Source of the DNA: Rhipicephalus microplus
Lineage: Eukaryota > Arthropoda > Arachnida > Ixodida > Ixodidae
Length of the DNA stretch: 64,000 nt
Direction of reading: 5' to 3'
Assembly (NCBI RefSeq): GCF_043290135.1
Contig: NC_134702.1
Span: 196,820,491-196,884,490, forward strand
This document shows positions 1-46,109 of this stretch, piece by piece (the first letter of the stretch is position 1; the number at the start of each line of letters is the position of its first letter). The translations under genes were made by a program, and so were the position numbers. Under the pieces are notes generated by a model, which did no database searches, was not told the origin of the DNA, and saw nothing but the letters and a program-made list of their open reading frames with translations.

Positions 1-1206
1 CTGTGTTGGCTGGTCAACCTTCGTGACCCATCCGGCCGCCTCGCACGATGGGCCATTCGTTTGCAAGAACATGTCTTCACCATTTCATACAAGACCGGCC
101 GTCTACACGCTGATGCGGATTGCCTCTCCAGAATGCCGCTACCATCGGCAGATTGTGAAGACGATAGCTTTGACCACCTTATCGCTTCGCTGTCGTCTGG
201 CTTTCCCGATGCCGTGACTTTCGCCGCTGAGCAGCGTAATGACCCAAGCTTGAAAGCTCTCTTCCCTGGAGCGAGAAATTCATTAGGTGAAGGCCGATTC
301 TGCGTCCAAAATGGTCTTCTTTACCATAGAAACTTGTCCACGACGGGCTCCCGCTTTCTGCTTGTTGTTCCTGCGTCCCTCCAAGCGTCTGTTCTGCGTC
401 TCACGCATGATGACCCCACCTCTGGCCATCTAGGCACTGCACGAACACTTAGTCGCACGAAAGAGCGGTTCTATTGGCCGAAAATGAGCAAGACAGTTAA
501 GAACTACGTGGCCAGCTGTATGCAGTGCCAGAGCCACAAGCGGCCCTCCTCGGGTCCAGTTGGTCACCTGCAACCTGTAAAGCCTCCCGGTTCTCCTTTT
601 GAAAAGGTTGGCATTGATCTGATGGGACCATTTCTACGCTCCTCAAAAGGTAACCGGTGGATAATTGTGTGCGCCGACTACCTGACGCGGTACTGCGAGA
701 CGGCTGCCTTATGCTCTGCCACGGCAGTCCAGGTTTCGGAGTTCCTGTTGAATTCAGTCATCCTCCGACACGGACCTCCTCACGTGATAATAAGTGACCG
801 TGGACGACAATTTACTGCTGATATTGTCGAAGTATTACTTCATTCGTGTGCTTCCAAGTTCCGACACTCAACTGCGTATCATCCACAAACTAACGGCCTC
901 ACCGAGCGCACAAACCGAACGTTGATCAACATGTTGTCAATGTACGTCGCCTCCGACCACAAAAACTGGGATGAAGTTTTACCATTCGTCACGTACGCCT
1001 TTAACACGTCGAAACACGAAACGACAGGCTACAGCCCTTTCTATCTGCTCTACGCTCGCTCACCTCAACATACGCGGGACACTATCTTTCCTTTTGTCGT
1101 CCATGACGATTTAACAATTGCGGAAACTTTGTGTCGTGCGGAAGAGACACGTCGACTTGCCTGCCTACGTACACTGGCAGCGCAAGAGTCCTCCAAAACT
1201 CGCTAG
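1..1206 (+). pseudogene. Gypsy-type pol fragment: RNase H end and integrase
   Basis: The frame is open from base 1, so the 5' part of pol is cut off by the window. RNase H C-terminal residues (DADCLSR) come first. A zinc-binding HHCC module follows (H in LTHDD and SGHLG, then CMQC). The integrase core has Asp in GIDLMGPF, Asp in IISDRGRQF and Glu in TNGLTERTNRT, so DDE looks complete. The frame ends at TAG at 1204-1206. Similarity to integrase C-termini continues in another frame after it (GDLVWV), so one base appears to be lost near 1205. The fragment then stops near 1320 in a TA tract. Confidence 0.85.
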
Positions 1207-1328
1207 ACAGTCAACACAGGCATGTAACCTATGCCCCCGGTGATCTAGTGTGGGTGTGGACCCCAATACGCAGACGTGATCGCGGACTCAGGGCCCATTA
1301 AAAAACCCTATTAATTTACCTTGCCTCG

Positions 1329-1357
<29 letters not shown>
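1329..1357. repeat. TA microsatellite, left flank of the small LTR element
   Basis: A run of TA dinucleotides directly precedes the LTR start TGTAGTG. The matching AT run at 3086-3114 follows the second LTR, so the LTR element sits inside one TA tract. Confidence 0.9.
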
Positions 1358-1360
<3 letters not shown>

Positions 1361-1530
1361 AGTGAAGAAGATGAGGCTACTCAGAAAGGCAGGGGGTATG
1401 ACTCAGTCGGTGAAGAAGACGACGTTTGGTTAACTGGGGACTCAGGCTAGTTCCGCCATTACCGCTTGACGTGTCGTGACCGCTCTCCTGTTTTATAAAA
1501 GAGTGCCACTCTAAAACGTCTCATTATAAT
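1358..1530 (+). repeat. Left LTR
   Basis: It begins TGTAGTGAAG and ends near TCATTATAAT, and is identical to 2913-3085. It holds a TATA box (TATAAAA, 1494-1500), consistent with promoter function. The exact right edge is uncertain by a few bases because the right LTR is followed by AT repeats. Confidence 0.9.
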
Positions 1531-1548
1531 TGGTGGAAGTGCTGGGTA
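1531..1548 (+). other. Primer-binding-site-like sequence
   Basis: TGGTGGAAGTGCTGGGTA follows the left LTR directly and starts with TGG, the complement of a tRNA CCA end. A similar GGTGGAGGTGCTGGGTA occurs at 46113 before another gag relic. The tRNA was not identified. Confidence 0.55.
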
Positions 1549-1597
1549 ACGCCTAATCCTGGAATTGCGAAACTGTACGTTGCCTCCATTTGCTACG

Positions 1598-2548
1598 ATG
1601 TCCACGAACGACGATCAGCAGGCGGCCGCCTCGGCTCCAACTACTGCAGCTCCTGTCTGTCTCGCCTCCTTTCGGCAACGCGATCCGCCTACCTTCAGTG
1701 GAACCGATGACAAAGACGTGGAAGACTGGCTCGACGAATACGACCGGGTGAGCAAGCACAACAAGTGGGACGATGCGCACAAGCTTACTGTCGTTCAATT
1801 TTATTTGACCGACGTCGCCAGTCTGTGGTACCGTAATCACGAGAGAGACCTCCCCACCTGGTCGGCCTTCCGAACGGCGTTTGCGGACTTGTTTGGCCGT
1901 CCAGCGCTTCGCAAACTACGGGCCGAACAGCGCTTGCGTACTAGGGCTCAGCAGAATGGTGAGAATTACACCAGTTATATCGAAGATGTGGTCGACCTTT
2001 GCCGGCGTGTCAACTCGGCCATGACAGAAGCCGAGAAAATCAAACACATCTTGAAAGGCGTGACCGACGACGCATTTCAGATGCTTGTCGCCAAAAGCCC
2101 GCGAACGGTAGCGGAAGTGGTCCAACTTTGTCAGAGCTATGATGAGCTCTGGAAACAGCGTGACACCACTCGTCGTGCCAGCACGCCATGTGCAACAATC
2201 TCCGCTTTAACGTCGGCTGGCACTGCTATAGACCACACCACTTTGCTTCTCGAGATCAAGCAATTTGTACGAGAGGAGGTCGCACGCCAGTTGTCCCTCG
2301 TGCCTTATACCTCCGAAGGTGCCCCATCTACTTTAGCGCCATCAATACAGCGAGTAGTCCAGGAGCAAGTGTCCGAGGCGCTACCAACAGCTCACGCACC
2401 ACCGGTGGCTGCTCCATTGACCTATGCCGAAGCACTGAACGGAACCCGACGTCCGCCTGTCACGAATGGCCACGTTTCTTTGTCGCGAACGCCTACGTCC
2501 ACGCACCCCTTTGTCGTACCGACTGAGTCATACCCCCTGCCTTTCTGA
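1598..2548 (+). CDS. Gag polyprotein of gypsy-type element, 3' truncated
   Basis: The start is ATG at 1598 (MSTNDDQQ). Residues about 35-190 match the retrotransposon gag capsid domain, with FSGTDDKDVEDWLDEYDRV, WYRNHERDLPTWSAF, FGRPALRKLRAEQRL and a KIKHILKGVTDDAF helix. A Pro/Thr-rich tail follows. The nucleic-acid-binding zinc knuckle normally at the end is absent. True gag sequence stops at about 2517 and the remaining codons read through an inverted LTR tip to a TGA at 2546. The product would be a capsid-like protein without an RNA-binding knuckle. Confidence 0.82.
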   Translation: MSTNDDQQAAASAPTTAAPVCLASFRQRDPPTFSGTDDKDVEDWLDEYDRVSKHNKWDDAHKLTVVQFYLTDVASLWYRNHERDLPTWSAFRTAFADLFGRPALRKLRAEQRLRTRAQQNGENYTSYIEDVVDLCRRVNSAMTEAEKIKHILKGVTDDAFQMLVAKSPRTVAEVVQLCQSYDELWKQRDTTRRASTPCATISALTSAGTAIDHTTLLLEIKQFVREEVARQLSLVPYTSEGAPSTLAPSIQRVVQEQVSEALPTAHAPPVAAPLTYAEALNGTRRPPVTNGHVSLSRTPTSTHPFVVPTESYPLPF

Positions 2549-2585
2549 GTAGCCTCATCTTCTTCACTACATCTTCTTCACTACA
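2518..2585 (-). repeat. Inverted LTR tips inside the gypsy element
   Basis: Bases 2518-2571 are the exact reverse complement of the first 54 bases of the LTR. Bases 2572-2585 are the exact reverse complement of its first 14 bases. Both copies end precisely at the LTR terminus (…CTACA). They join truncated gag to the end of pol. Confidence 0.92.
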
Positions 2586-2876
2586 AGTACTGAACAGCAA
2601 CGCCAGAAACACCACCGCGATAGCCCGACGCCTCCGGCTTCTTATGCATCAGATGACCTTGTCTGGCTTCGCATCCCTTCAACCAGCTCTGGTCTCTCAA
2701 CGAAACTAGTGTACAAGTATGACGGACCTTACCGTGTGGTTAAACAAACTTCACCCGTCAATTACATCGTGGAGCCGCTGGAGCAGCCCCATGATCAACG
2801 ACGCCGTGGACGTGAAACCGTCCACATAGACCGCCTAAAACCGTATTACGATCCCTCTATTGTCTCGTGCCCATGA
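2586..2876 (+). pseudogene. Pol C-terminal remnant (integrase C-terminal region)
   Basis: An open frame of 96 codons plus TGA reads ASDDLVWLRIP, STKLVYKYDGPYRVVKQT, VNYIVEPL and VHIDRLKPYYDP. This is the integrase C-terminal region with the GPY/F-type motif (YDGPYRV). It has no start of its own and lies just before the purine tract and right LTR. Confidence 0.8.
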
Positions 2877-2912
2877 GTCGCCAGGATGGCTCTTTTCCGG
2901 TGGGGAGGAAAA

Positions 2913-3077
2913 TGTAGTGAAGAAGATGAGGCTACTCAGAAAGGCAGGGGGTATGACTCAGTCGGTGAAGAAGACGACGTTTGGTTAACTGGGGACTCAG
3001 GCTAGTTCCGCCATTACCGCTTGACGTGTCGTGACCGCTCTCCTGTTTTATAAAAGAGTGCCACTCTAAAACGTCTC

Positions 3078-3085
<8 letters not shown>
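2913..3085 (+). repeat. Right LTR
   Basis: It is identical to the left LTR over 173 bases, with the TATA box at 3049-3055. An AT tract follows at once. Confidence 0.9.
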
Positions 3086-3119
<34 letters not shown>

Positions 3120-3210
3120 ACCAGACTCTAGGCCGAAACATCGAAATAAACCACGTTGTGACCGCTCACGGAGGCTCTACTGGACTATATATATATATAT
3201 ATATATATAT
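3086..3210. repeat. Two TA tracts around a short unique segment
   Basis: AT runs at 3086-3114 and 3186-3210 flank about 70 bases that I do not recognise. Confidence 0.8.
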
Positions 3211-3255
3211 ACGCTTTAAGGAGCCAAAGTTCACTATGAAATGCTTTGCGTTTAA
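3196..3255 (-). repeat. Head fragment of the minisatellite-bearing repeat
   Basis: On the minus strand the sequence matches the start of the repeats at 4288 and 38432 (aaacgcaaagcatttca, agtgaactttgg), next to a TA tract in place of the TATC tract. Confidence 0.6.
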
Positions 3256-4287
3256 AACAGTAACTTTCCTCATCATATTCCCCACTACAAAGAACCAGCT
3301 GCTTCAACTTGGAATAAACTCGGCTAGTTAAAGCAGTTTACAAGGCCTACCAAAACACTTGTGCTGAGAAAGGACTATTACATAGGAGCTATGACGTGCT
3401 TACTCCTCCTGCAATTGCATTCGACACAAGCAATCTTGAAAACAATAACACGCTGCCACGCTACCTTGTCAACATTGCGACTTCAACATCGCATTGTACA
3501 CAATGCGACGACGCTGGCTCGTGAACAAAAAATTAGGGTAGACAAGTACTGGAATCGTGTTTGGTCCATCGCGAGAAAGTTGGCGGGCAACAACCGTGGT
3601 CCCGACGTTTACAGGAACTTATGAGACTACCAGTGGGCTAAGCGACCTCTGCTGAATTTTTCTCAGTATACGCTGACTCCGCCACCCCCATATGTTGGGA
3701 AACGTCTATTTACTTTTCTTATAATTCTGTGAAATCACGTCAGAGTAAATCTTTTAGAATTAACACTTCACCCGGATTTTCGATCGTTCTTGCAGCTATT
3801 TTTTGCTTTATAAACAACTAAGTGCCATGAAGGAATCAGTAAGCTAATGGACAGCATAGGTGATGCCATGTTATGCCACGTTTTGCAGTAGACCAGTGTA
3901 TTGCGCTCGCAAAGTTAAGCTTCTTGGGACCTGGTGAATGATGCGCGTGCGCGATACCGGGAGATGGTAACAGCAACGGTTACGATCTGATAGTGACGCT
4001 CAATGTTTCACGGCTAATTACAACACAAGCACAGAAAAAAAAAACAGATGCAGGCCTGAGAATATTTTCTTACCAGGCATGCGGCAAATTTTGCGTGAAG
4101 ATTGTCCAGGCAGTCAAGTGAGAGCAATTAAGATGTGCGATGAATCTAATATGTGTTTCAATTTTGAAATTTAAATATACGGCATGATTCGAACTTTATG
4201 CTGAGAATTCTGATTATTTTATTGCTGAGGTTGGCGAGGTCCACACCTCCCCCCCCAAAGGCTGGGAAGCTTTTGTGGATTAGATAA
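3256..4287. other. No recognisable gene
   Basis: A frame at 3391-3624 (MTCLLLLQLHSTQA…) has an N-terminal hydrophobic run. The rest (TISTLRLQHR-like HATLSTLRLQHRIVHNATTL) looks like transposon ORF debris rather than a secreted protein. No splice support was found. Confidence 0.4.
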
Positions 4288-4343
4288 TAAACGCGAAGCA
4301 TTTCTTAGCGAACTTCAGTGACTTTGAGCGTATCTATCTATAG

Positions 4344-4395
<52 letters not shown>

Positions 4396-5350
4396 TCATC
4401 TACCTAGCCACCTACGACTTTTAGCTCATCTCTTAGTCGTTGGGTAATGGTATTGATACGGAAACCTGTATAGCATAACATGACTGTATGACGAGCACGA
4501 GTGACTAATCATAACAAGAAAACCACGACATACATGTCAATATTTGCAAATCCTGTTTTTGCTTCTCTCTCAGTGGTTTCATTCACATGACATATTTCAA
4601 GACTGGTATGGTATGACATGACTACATGGCGTTCATAAGTGACAGACCAACGTGCAAATCATAACATGCATGCCATTTAAGTCATTACTACTCGCCACGC
4701 TCATGGTGCAGTCGTGGTCGTTTCGCTAGCCTCACATATACCAAACTTGTTATGGGACGTGAATGAATAACGAAGACAAATGACAGGTGAAAACATGAGC
4801 TTGACATGCGTTTTATGTAAAACTTGACTACATGCTACGCTCAAAGCGTGCTCCTGGCTGTTTCACTAGCTCCACATATACCATATATGGTATTACGTGA
4901 CAAAGTTGGACGACAAAGGTAAATGACACGTCCAATTATAGTATTCACGATAGGTGTGTCATGTAAAACATGACTACATGCAGCGCTCATAGCGTGCTCG
5001 CGGCCTTTTAACTTGCTCCACATATACAAAATTTGATAATCATGACATAGAATTCATGTACGGCATAATTTACGTCCGATTTATTGATTGATTGATATGT
5101 GGGGTTTAACAGCCCAAAACTACCATAGGATTATAAAAGACGCCATTGGGGAGGGCTCCGCAAATTTATACCACCTAGGGTTCTTTAACGCGGACCCAAA
5201 TCTGAGCACACGAGCCTACAGCATTTTCGCCTCCATCGAAAATGCAGCAGCCACAGCACGGATTTGATCCCGTGACATGCAAGTCAGCAGGCGAGTGCCT
5301 TAGCCACTAGAACACCACGGCGGTGCATAATTCACGTCCCCTTATTAACG
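4288..5350 (+). repeat. Minisatellite-bearing repeat, copy 1, split by a SINE
   Basis: The head aacgcgaagcatttcttagc…tttgagcgtatctatcta leads into a TA tract (4347-4391). At least three tandem units of about 143 bases follow (landmarks at 4696, 4838 and 4981: cgctca…gtgctc…gg, then gctccacatata). A SINE at 5082-5325 interrupts the end. The family has two longer copies at 30325-32415 and 38432-39760. Confidence 0.75.
5082..5325 (-). mobile_element. tRNA-derived SINE (tick Ruka-type)
   Basis: The tail is ATTGATTGATTGAT on the plus strand. The body reads ggggtttaac…ctccgcaaat…ggttctttaacg…gagcacacgagcctac, and the tRNA-like head lies at the right end (tagccactagaacaccacggcggtgc). The target duplication is ataatttacgtcc before and ataattcacgtcc after, one mismatch in 13. 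Confidence 0.85.
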
Positions 5351-6074
5351 TTGTGCTGATTTTAAAGGGTCAAATCAACCTCTCTCATTCGTGCTTCGCA
5401 TATCATCAATCGCCACTGTACGTGGTATTTGCCAATTTTTTCGTACCAAGGTTTAATCTAGTCATTGTTCAAATAAGTGCTCTCTGAAGTCGGGACAGCG
5501 CAAGAATACATTGCTAAATGACGCCTGTCCTGCGGTATGCCAAACAAAACTCATGAAGGAATTTACGTGCGCGTGGATTTTCTGTACTTTGTAGTTTTGA
5601 ATGCGTACCTCACGCCAACTGACTTTTGCATATGGTTGAGTAAAATTAGATTACAAAGTTTTCAAAAAGAACATGCCGAACATAGGACGATGTTTACACG
5701 ATTGCAGAGCGACTGATTCTACTGTGTAGTGAACGGTACGAAGAAAGCTTACGAATTTTCATTTATCTGATTAGTTTGTCTTCACATGTCATCTACCAGA
5801 TATTGCCAGGAATCATCTGGTTTGATTTTGTACGTTTCAAGTCAAAAGAGAAATGATGCATAAAACCCAAAGTGAAACTGCTGCATCAAATCCAAATGAT
5901 GCACTTATATTGCTGTGTGTGAAGTAATGACGTTAAGGGATAGTGATATGTGCTTTGCCCACATCCACAAAGGGCGAAGTAATAACAGAGAAGCTTAAAG
6001 AAACTTTCCTTTGTTTTTCTTTATGAAGAAAGTATTGGGTGTATTCTTATATATACTTTTTCGGTGATTCTTAC
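5351..6074. other. No recognisable gene
   Basis: AT-rich sequence. I searched here on the minus strand for the missing GDSG exon of gene B and found none. Confidence 0.5.
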
Positions 6075-41717
<35,643 letters not shown>

Positions 41718-41759
41718 GGTGGCTGTCTCTTCTACACAACTTTGCACAAAGCTTCTCAA

Positions 41760-41797
41760 CTACTGGCTGCAAACGCTTTCAGATGGTTTTATGGCCA
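41760..41797 (-). promoter_or_regulatory. Candidate core promoter of gene B
   Basis: On the minus strand a TATA-like ccataaaacc (41785-41794) lies about 28 bases upstream of ccagta (around 41764), which resembles an arthropod initiator. The start codon is about 45 bases further on. The spacing is right for a TATA-Inr promoter with a short 5' UTR. No transcript evidence is available. Confidence 0.35.
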
Positions 41798-41799
41798 AT

Positions 41800-42767
41800 C
41801 TCTCGGCCTTCCTATCTCATGATAAGACGGCCAGAAAATAAAAGAGCCATTACTTCATGATATTCTGATATCTGGCCAGGTGTGAGCGCGAAATTTTGTC
41901 GAACAGGTGTTGGATCTCTCACATTGTGCTACTTAGACATCCTAAATCGGTAATCGAACGTCCTCCAGTTATTGGGCGTGGAAACAAGTACAATGAAGCA
42001 GTACAATGAAGCAAATGCAAGATCACTGGAAGCGTCTCCGCAGAAATGTATATCTGGAGCCATTATTCGATCATTTTCGTATGCTGCTAAGTGTGAGCAC
42101 TACTGGTGATTTCATTAAGAGAAACCTTCCCACTTTAGACAAGAAAAAAGTGATAGCTTAAAATAATCGGGAGCTCTCGCTCTTAGTTAGTTTTAGTTTT
42201 CTTTTACTGAAAACCGGTGCACGTTTGAAGTTGTATGGGAAAAAGCACACTTGTATAGTTCGCAAAATCTTTCAAGATGTGTTGATGCATTCATAGATGC
42301 GGTATACTGCACCGCACTCACCTAAAGTGTGCATAACCTAATATACCCATCATTGAAGGAAGTGAATGCTTCATATAACACTGACAAATATTGCGAAGTG
42401 GTTCTGAGATAGAAAAAAAAGCAGTCACAGGAGCTAAAAATAAAACCCTTTCATTCGGCTAACTGGTCCCCAGAATAAGAATCATGCTCAAATAGCAACG
42501 ATGTAGGCACATACAGTCATCTATTGTTGAATTATTTGATTAGCGGTAAAGCACGTCGGCATAAATATATGCGTCATGGAAGATTAAAGCATTATCCCTG
42601 GTCGCAGCGTCAGTTCTAGAATTCGCTCTATTGTTCCTGAACTATGCACAATGTTATCGCCTAATTCTTAAATTTTAGGGAAGTTTCCGATTCATAAGGG
42701 CGCGGTTTGCTGAAGGCTGTGTTTATACGTGCAACGAGCCAGTTACATAACAATAAAAAAAACGCCA
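41800..42767. other. Upstream region of gene B, no gene seen
   Basis: Contains a short tandem repeat agtacaatgaagc (41988-42013). No further motif can be supported beyond the promoter candidate noted next to exon 1. Confidence 0.4.
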
Positions 42768-43437
42768 GGCCTACGTGCAAGGCGCAGCACAGTCACAGTG
42801 AAAGCTGGACGAGCAGCCTTTCAAAGCCTTTTCTAAACACTCCTTGGATAACTGCTGAAAGCACACTTGCTTGATGCCTACTACGGCATTAATAGTGAAA
42901 AAATTGTGTTGTAAGATGGTATTCCCAATGCTAATTTTTGTCATTCTTTTGAAAGGCGTGGAATCTGTTAAAGAGTTGCAAAGGATTTTGTACCAGTTGT
43001 TCATGCAGTGGCTGATGATGAGAAATTGTGACTGAAGAGAGTATACGTCACAGTTATAGGTGACAAAAGCAAGCTTTTGTAATGGGTTGGAGCAATGGAC
43101 GTCCCACTCATTAAGCTATTCGCATTGTGCGACAGCTGGTTGTTCTTTCGCTCTTCTAAGACACTTTATAAGTCGTATTAACGCGATTGCTTTCTCGACA
43201 TCCAGCCTGCCTAGGGCAAGTTTGCCAGCAAGACTGAAGCACCAGCCTGGCTCATGGGTCAAATACTTGGCTTGCACGCAGTGGACCCGGGTTCGAGCAC
43301 CACTGTGTCAATGGTACTATGTTTTTTTTCTAATTTAGTGTGTTGTCGTTACGGACACAAGCGGTGGAGACGGAGAACTACGGCAGCGCGTGACCCGAAT
43401 GTTCATCTCATAACAGCTTTCGCTGTAAAAAGAACAG
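42768..43437 (+). repeat. Composite repeat ending in a tRNA-like SINE, copy 2
   Basis: This copy aligns with 9560-10257 along its whole length. It ends with the tRNA-like segment (ctcatgggtcaaatact; box B gggttcgagcacc at 43289) and acagctttcgctgtaaaa. Confidence 0.72.
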
Positions 43438-46109
43438 CCGTGAATATGTAATGCCGTTAATGGCTCTTTCTGAGTCGAACACTTCGTTCACTCTTTACTT
43501 GGCTACAGTCAATGTGTCTGAGCTGCATCACATAAACAATTTCGCAGTAAAGCACCACTGACATCTCATAGGATCATTCCTCCATAATTACCTCGTTAAA
43601 TAGAGAAATGTGTGGCTCCTCTGCTTATCGCCGAGCGTCCTCTGCGACAACATGGCCCTAGGATAAAGGTTTGAAGCTTCACAGGGACTGGCATGAAATG
43701 CGATCAAAACTCACACGACCCCTAATGCAATCGCCTTAGACGCCCCGAAGGTGTAAACCATTTTTTGTTCTGAACTGGCCTATGGATTCCTGCATGCTAA
43801 ATTCAGTTATTTTAGGCATAATCACTTTGTTATTATGTGTGTATGTTAATTATGCCATTCGTTTCAAAGCTTTTTTAACTCTTCAAGTTTAAAATAATAC
43901 CTGTTATACCTAATGAAGTCATCTGTTTCCTTCAAGAAGTGAATTAGTTTATTAGGAAAGGCGCCGTCTGATTTATGGCCTAAATGCCTAGGTGGGTTGC
44001 TCCAAGCTATTGAGGGACCAACCAACCAACCTCGATCTAAAACCATTTCCATCTTGCACTGCGCGCACCATTGGAGGCGTGTGAAGTTTTATGTGTCTCA
44101 TTTTGTTCGTTTTTCATCACAGTCGGTGTACTTTATATATATTTTCATTTGCATCCTCCTACTATGTTTATATATAGTTCGATTTGCATCCTCCTACTAT
44201 ATTTGCATCCTCGCTAGCTAACGGAGTTTTTCACTATTTTAAGGATCAGAGGAGGAGTAACATTTTTGGCGCCATATACATGCAGCTGATGTTCAGTACC
44301 TTAGAGACCATCGTTGGTCAGGTGGCCAGACACCAATGGTCCCTGGAGGCTGCCTCTGCCCGCTTCGTGGCCCTCACTCGTAGTTCCGGGTCGGAGATGC
44401 ATGAGCCATTGGCATAGATAACCTTGTCTCCCACTACTGAGGGGCGGTTATATGCGAAAATTGAGGGTTATAAAGTTTTCTCTTTGGTGGGCTTACATAA
44501 GGTAGTGTGCACTGAGGAATTGATGCGTGATAAAATAAACGGGGTTCGGAAAGTATTTTTTTGTAGATGCCTCTACTTTGCTTCCTGCCTTTTCTTTCAA
44601 GGTATGTGCGCTGGGAATAGAGTAAGCTGGCTGGACGATAATGTTGCGTTATCTCCAGGAATGTTACCAGGTAGGCGCTTGCCTACGGCCTTGGGCTCGC
44701 GGCTGCAGTACCCGCATGCCCCGGTAAATGACTGGCCTTCGGCGAGAAGAACGAATGATCGAGACTGACAGGGGGTGGCCCCGTTACTGGGAAGTGATGC
44801 ATGACTAGAGCCCAGACTATCTGTATTGTGCGGGGATTAAGATTGATTTTTGAAGATTGAATTATCTAGGGGGATATTAGACCACGGGCGAAATTCCTGA
44901 TCGCAGATTTGAAGTAACTTGTGCTTAAACGACTGATTATGATAATGAATAAATGACCAACCTAAACTTCAGCTGTATCTGGAAAATTTCCACCATTGCC
45001 ATGGTAAAAGTAAAATGTTACAATGCTATTTCAGATCCACATGTGCTCAAATGATTAAAATGAAACCTATTTACTAGTTTCCATGCAGCAATGCTGTCGA
45101 GTCCGTGTCAAATTACACTTAAGAACAAGCGAGAAACATACTGGTAACACGTTTTATTTGTTCAGCGTGCCAAATAAAAGAATAGATTATGATGATGTTA
45201 CAGCAATGCAAAGTGGATCATATTGAGGTATACATAGAAATAAGTACACGCTAATATATTTCCCAATTTTCTCAACTAATATGCAGGGTCACCTTGAGAT
45301 CAACGCAAATATTTACAAACTCCTGGCAAAAATCTACCAATATAACCAAGATTGCGTCACCAAACCATGCTGAACTAATCCCTTTCAGTATTTATAGTTA
45401 CCAGATCTGATAAAAATTTCTTGTCTTGTCGCCTAAGAGATCTTGGCTCATACCCACAAGGGGGACTGGCCACACTGTGCAACACAATGTTCTATGCTTT
45501 TCTTCTAAAACATAACATCAACATTGAAAATATAGTCCAGGCACATCTACGGAAGCAAAGTGTCTGGAGCTTCAGCTGTAAAAAAACACGACATTTACAG
45601 AATTATTTCATTAGAAAATTCCACTGGCAAATCACATTAGCGATCATGCTCACACTATATATTTTTATAGGTCACAGAATGTCTTATTCTTCTAAAGAAC
45701 ATTTAGGTGAATGTCTTATTTAGCTCAGAAATAGCTAGTAGTCCGCAAGCTTAAGGGCGTTGTACTTGTTTCTGCATAAAATGAATTCTACCTGTATGAC
45801 CTCTGACGACTCTGACGAGGTTGGACCTATATTTAGATCATACATATTAATAAGTAAACACAACAAATACACTTTTGTTGGTGTTTGTTATCGAAGCTTT
45901 CTTCACAAACAAAAAGAGGGTTTTGCACAGGAAAATGTTGGAGGCCACTACACATTGTTACAAGACTGTTTAACGCTGAAGAATCAAGAGAGACAGCGAG
46001 AAAGACGACGTGATTCTGGGATGTGGGGCGTGCTCTTTCTTGCCATCTCCGCTTACACTTTGCGTCTTGTAAATATCGCCTCATTTCCTTTTGTGCTCTT
46101 CCGTAACAT
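43438..46109. other. Intergenic; no assignable gene
   Basis: A short duplication of tttgcatcctcctacta occurs at 44151-44205. Frames at 44184-44417 and 44424-44768 on plus and 43864-44052 on minus look protein-like in composition but match nothing I can name. Confidence 0.35.

Larger units (their letters stand above)
1358..3085 (+). mobile_element. Internally deleted gypsy-type LTR retrotransposon (1.7 kb)
   Basis: The element has two identical 173-bp LTRs (1358-1530, 2913-3085), a primer-binding-site-like stretch after the left LTR, a gag frame, an inverted LTR tip, the last 97 codons of pol and a purine tract (GGTGGGGAGGAAAA, 2899-2912) before the right LTR. Protease, reverse transcriptase, RNase H and most of integrase are missing, so it could move only with enzymes from a full-length relative. 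Identical LTRs indicate a recent insertion. It lies in a TA tract, which hides the target duplication. Confidence 0.88.

Noticed and set aside
3361..3624. Plus-strand frame with a signal-like start (MTCLLLLQLHSTQA)
   Set aside because: The downstream sequence looks like transposon ORF debris and no exon structure supports a secreted protein.
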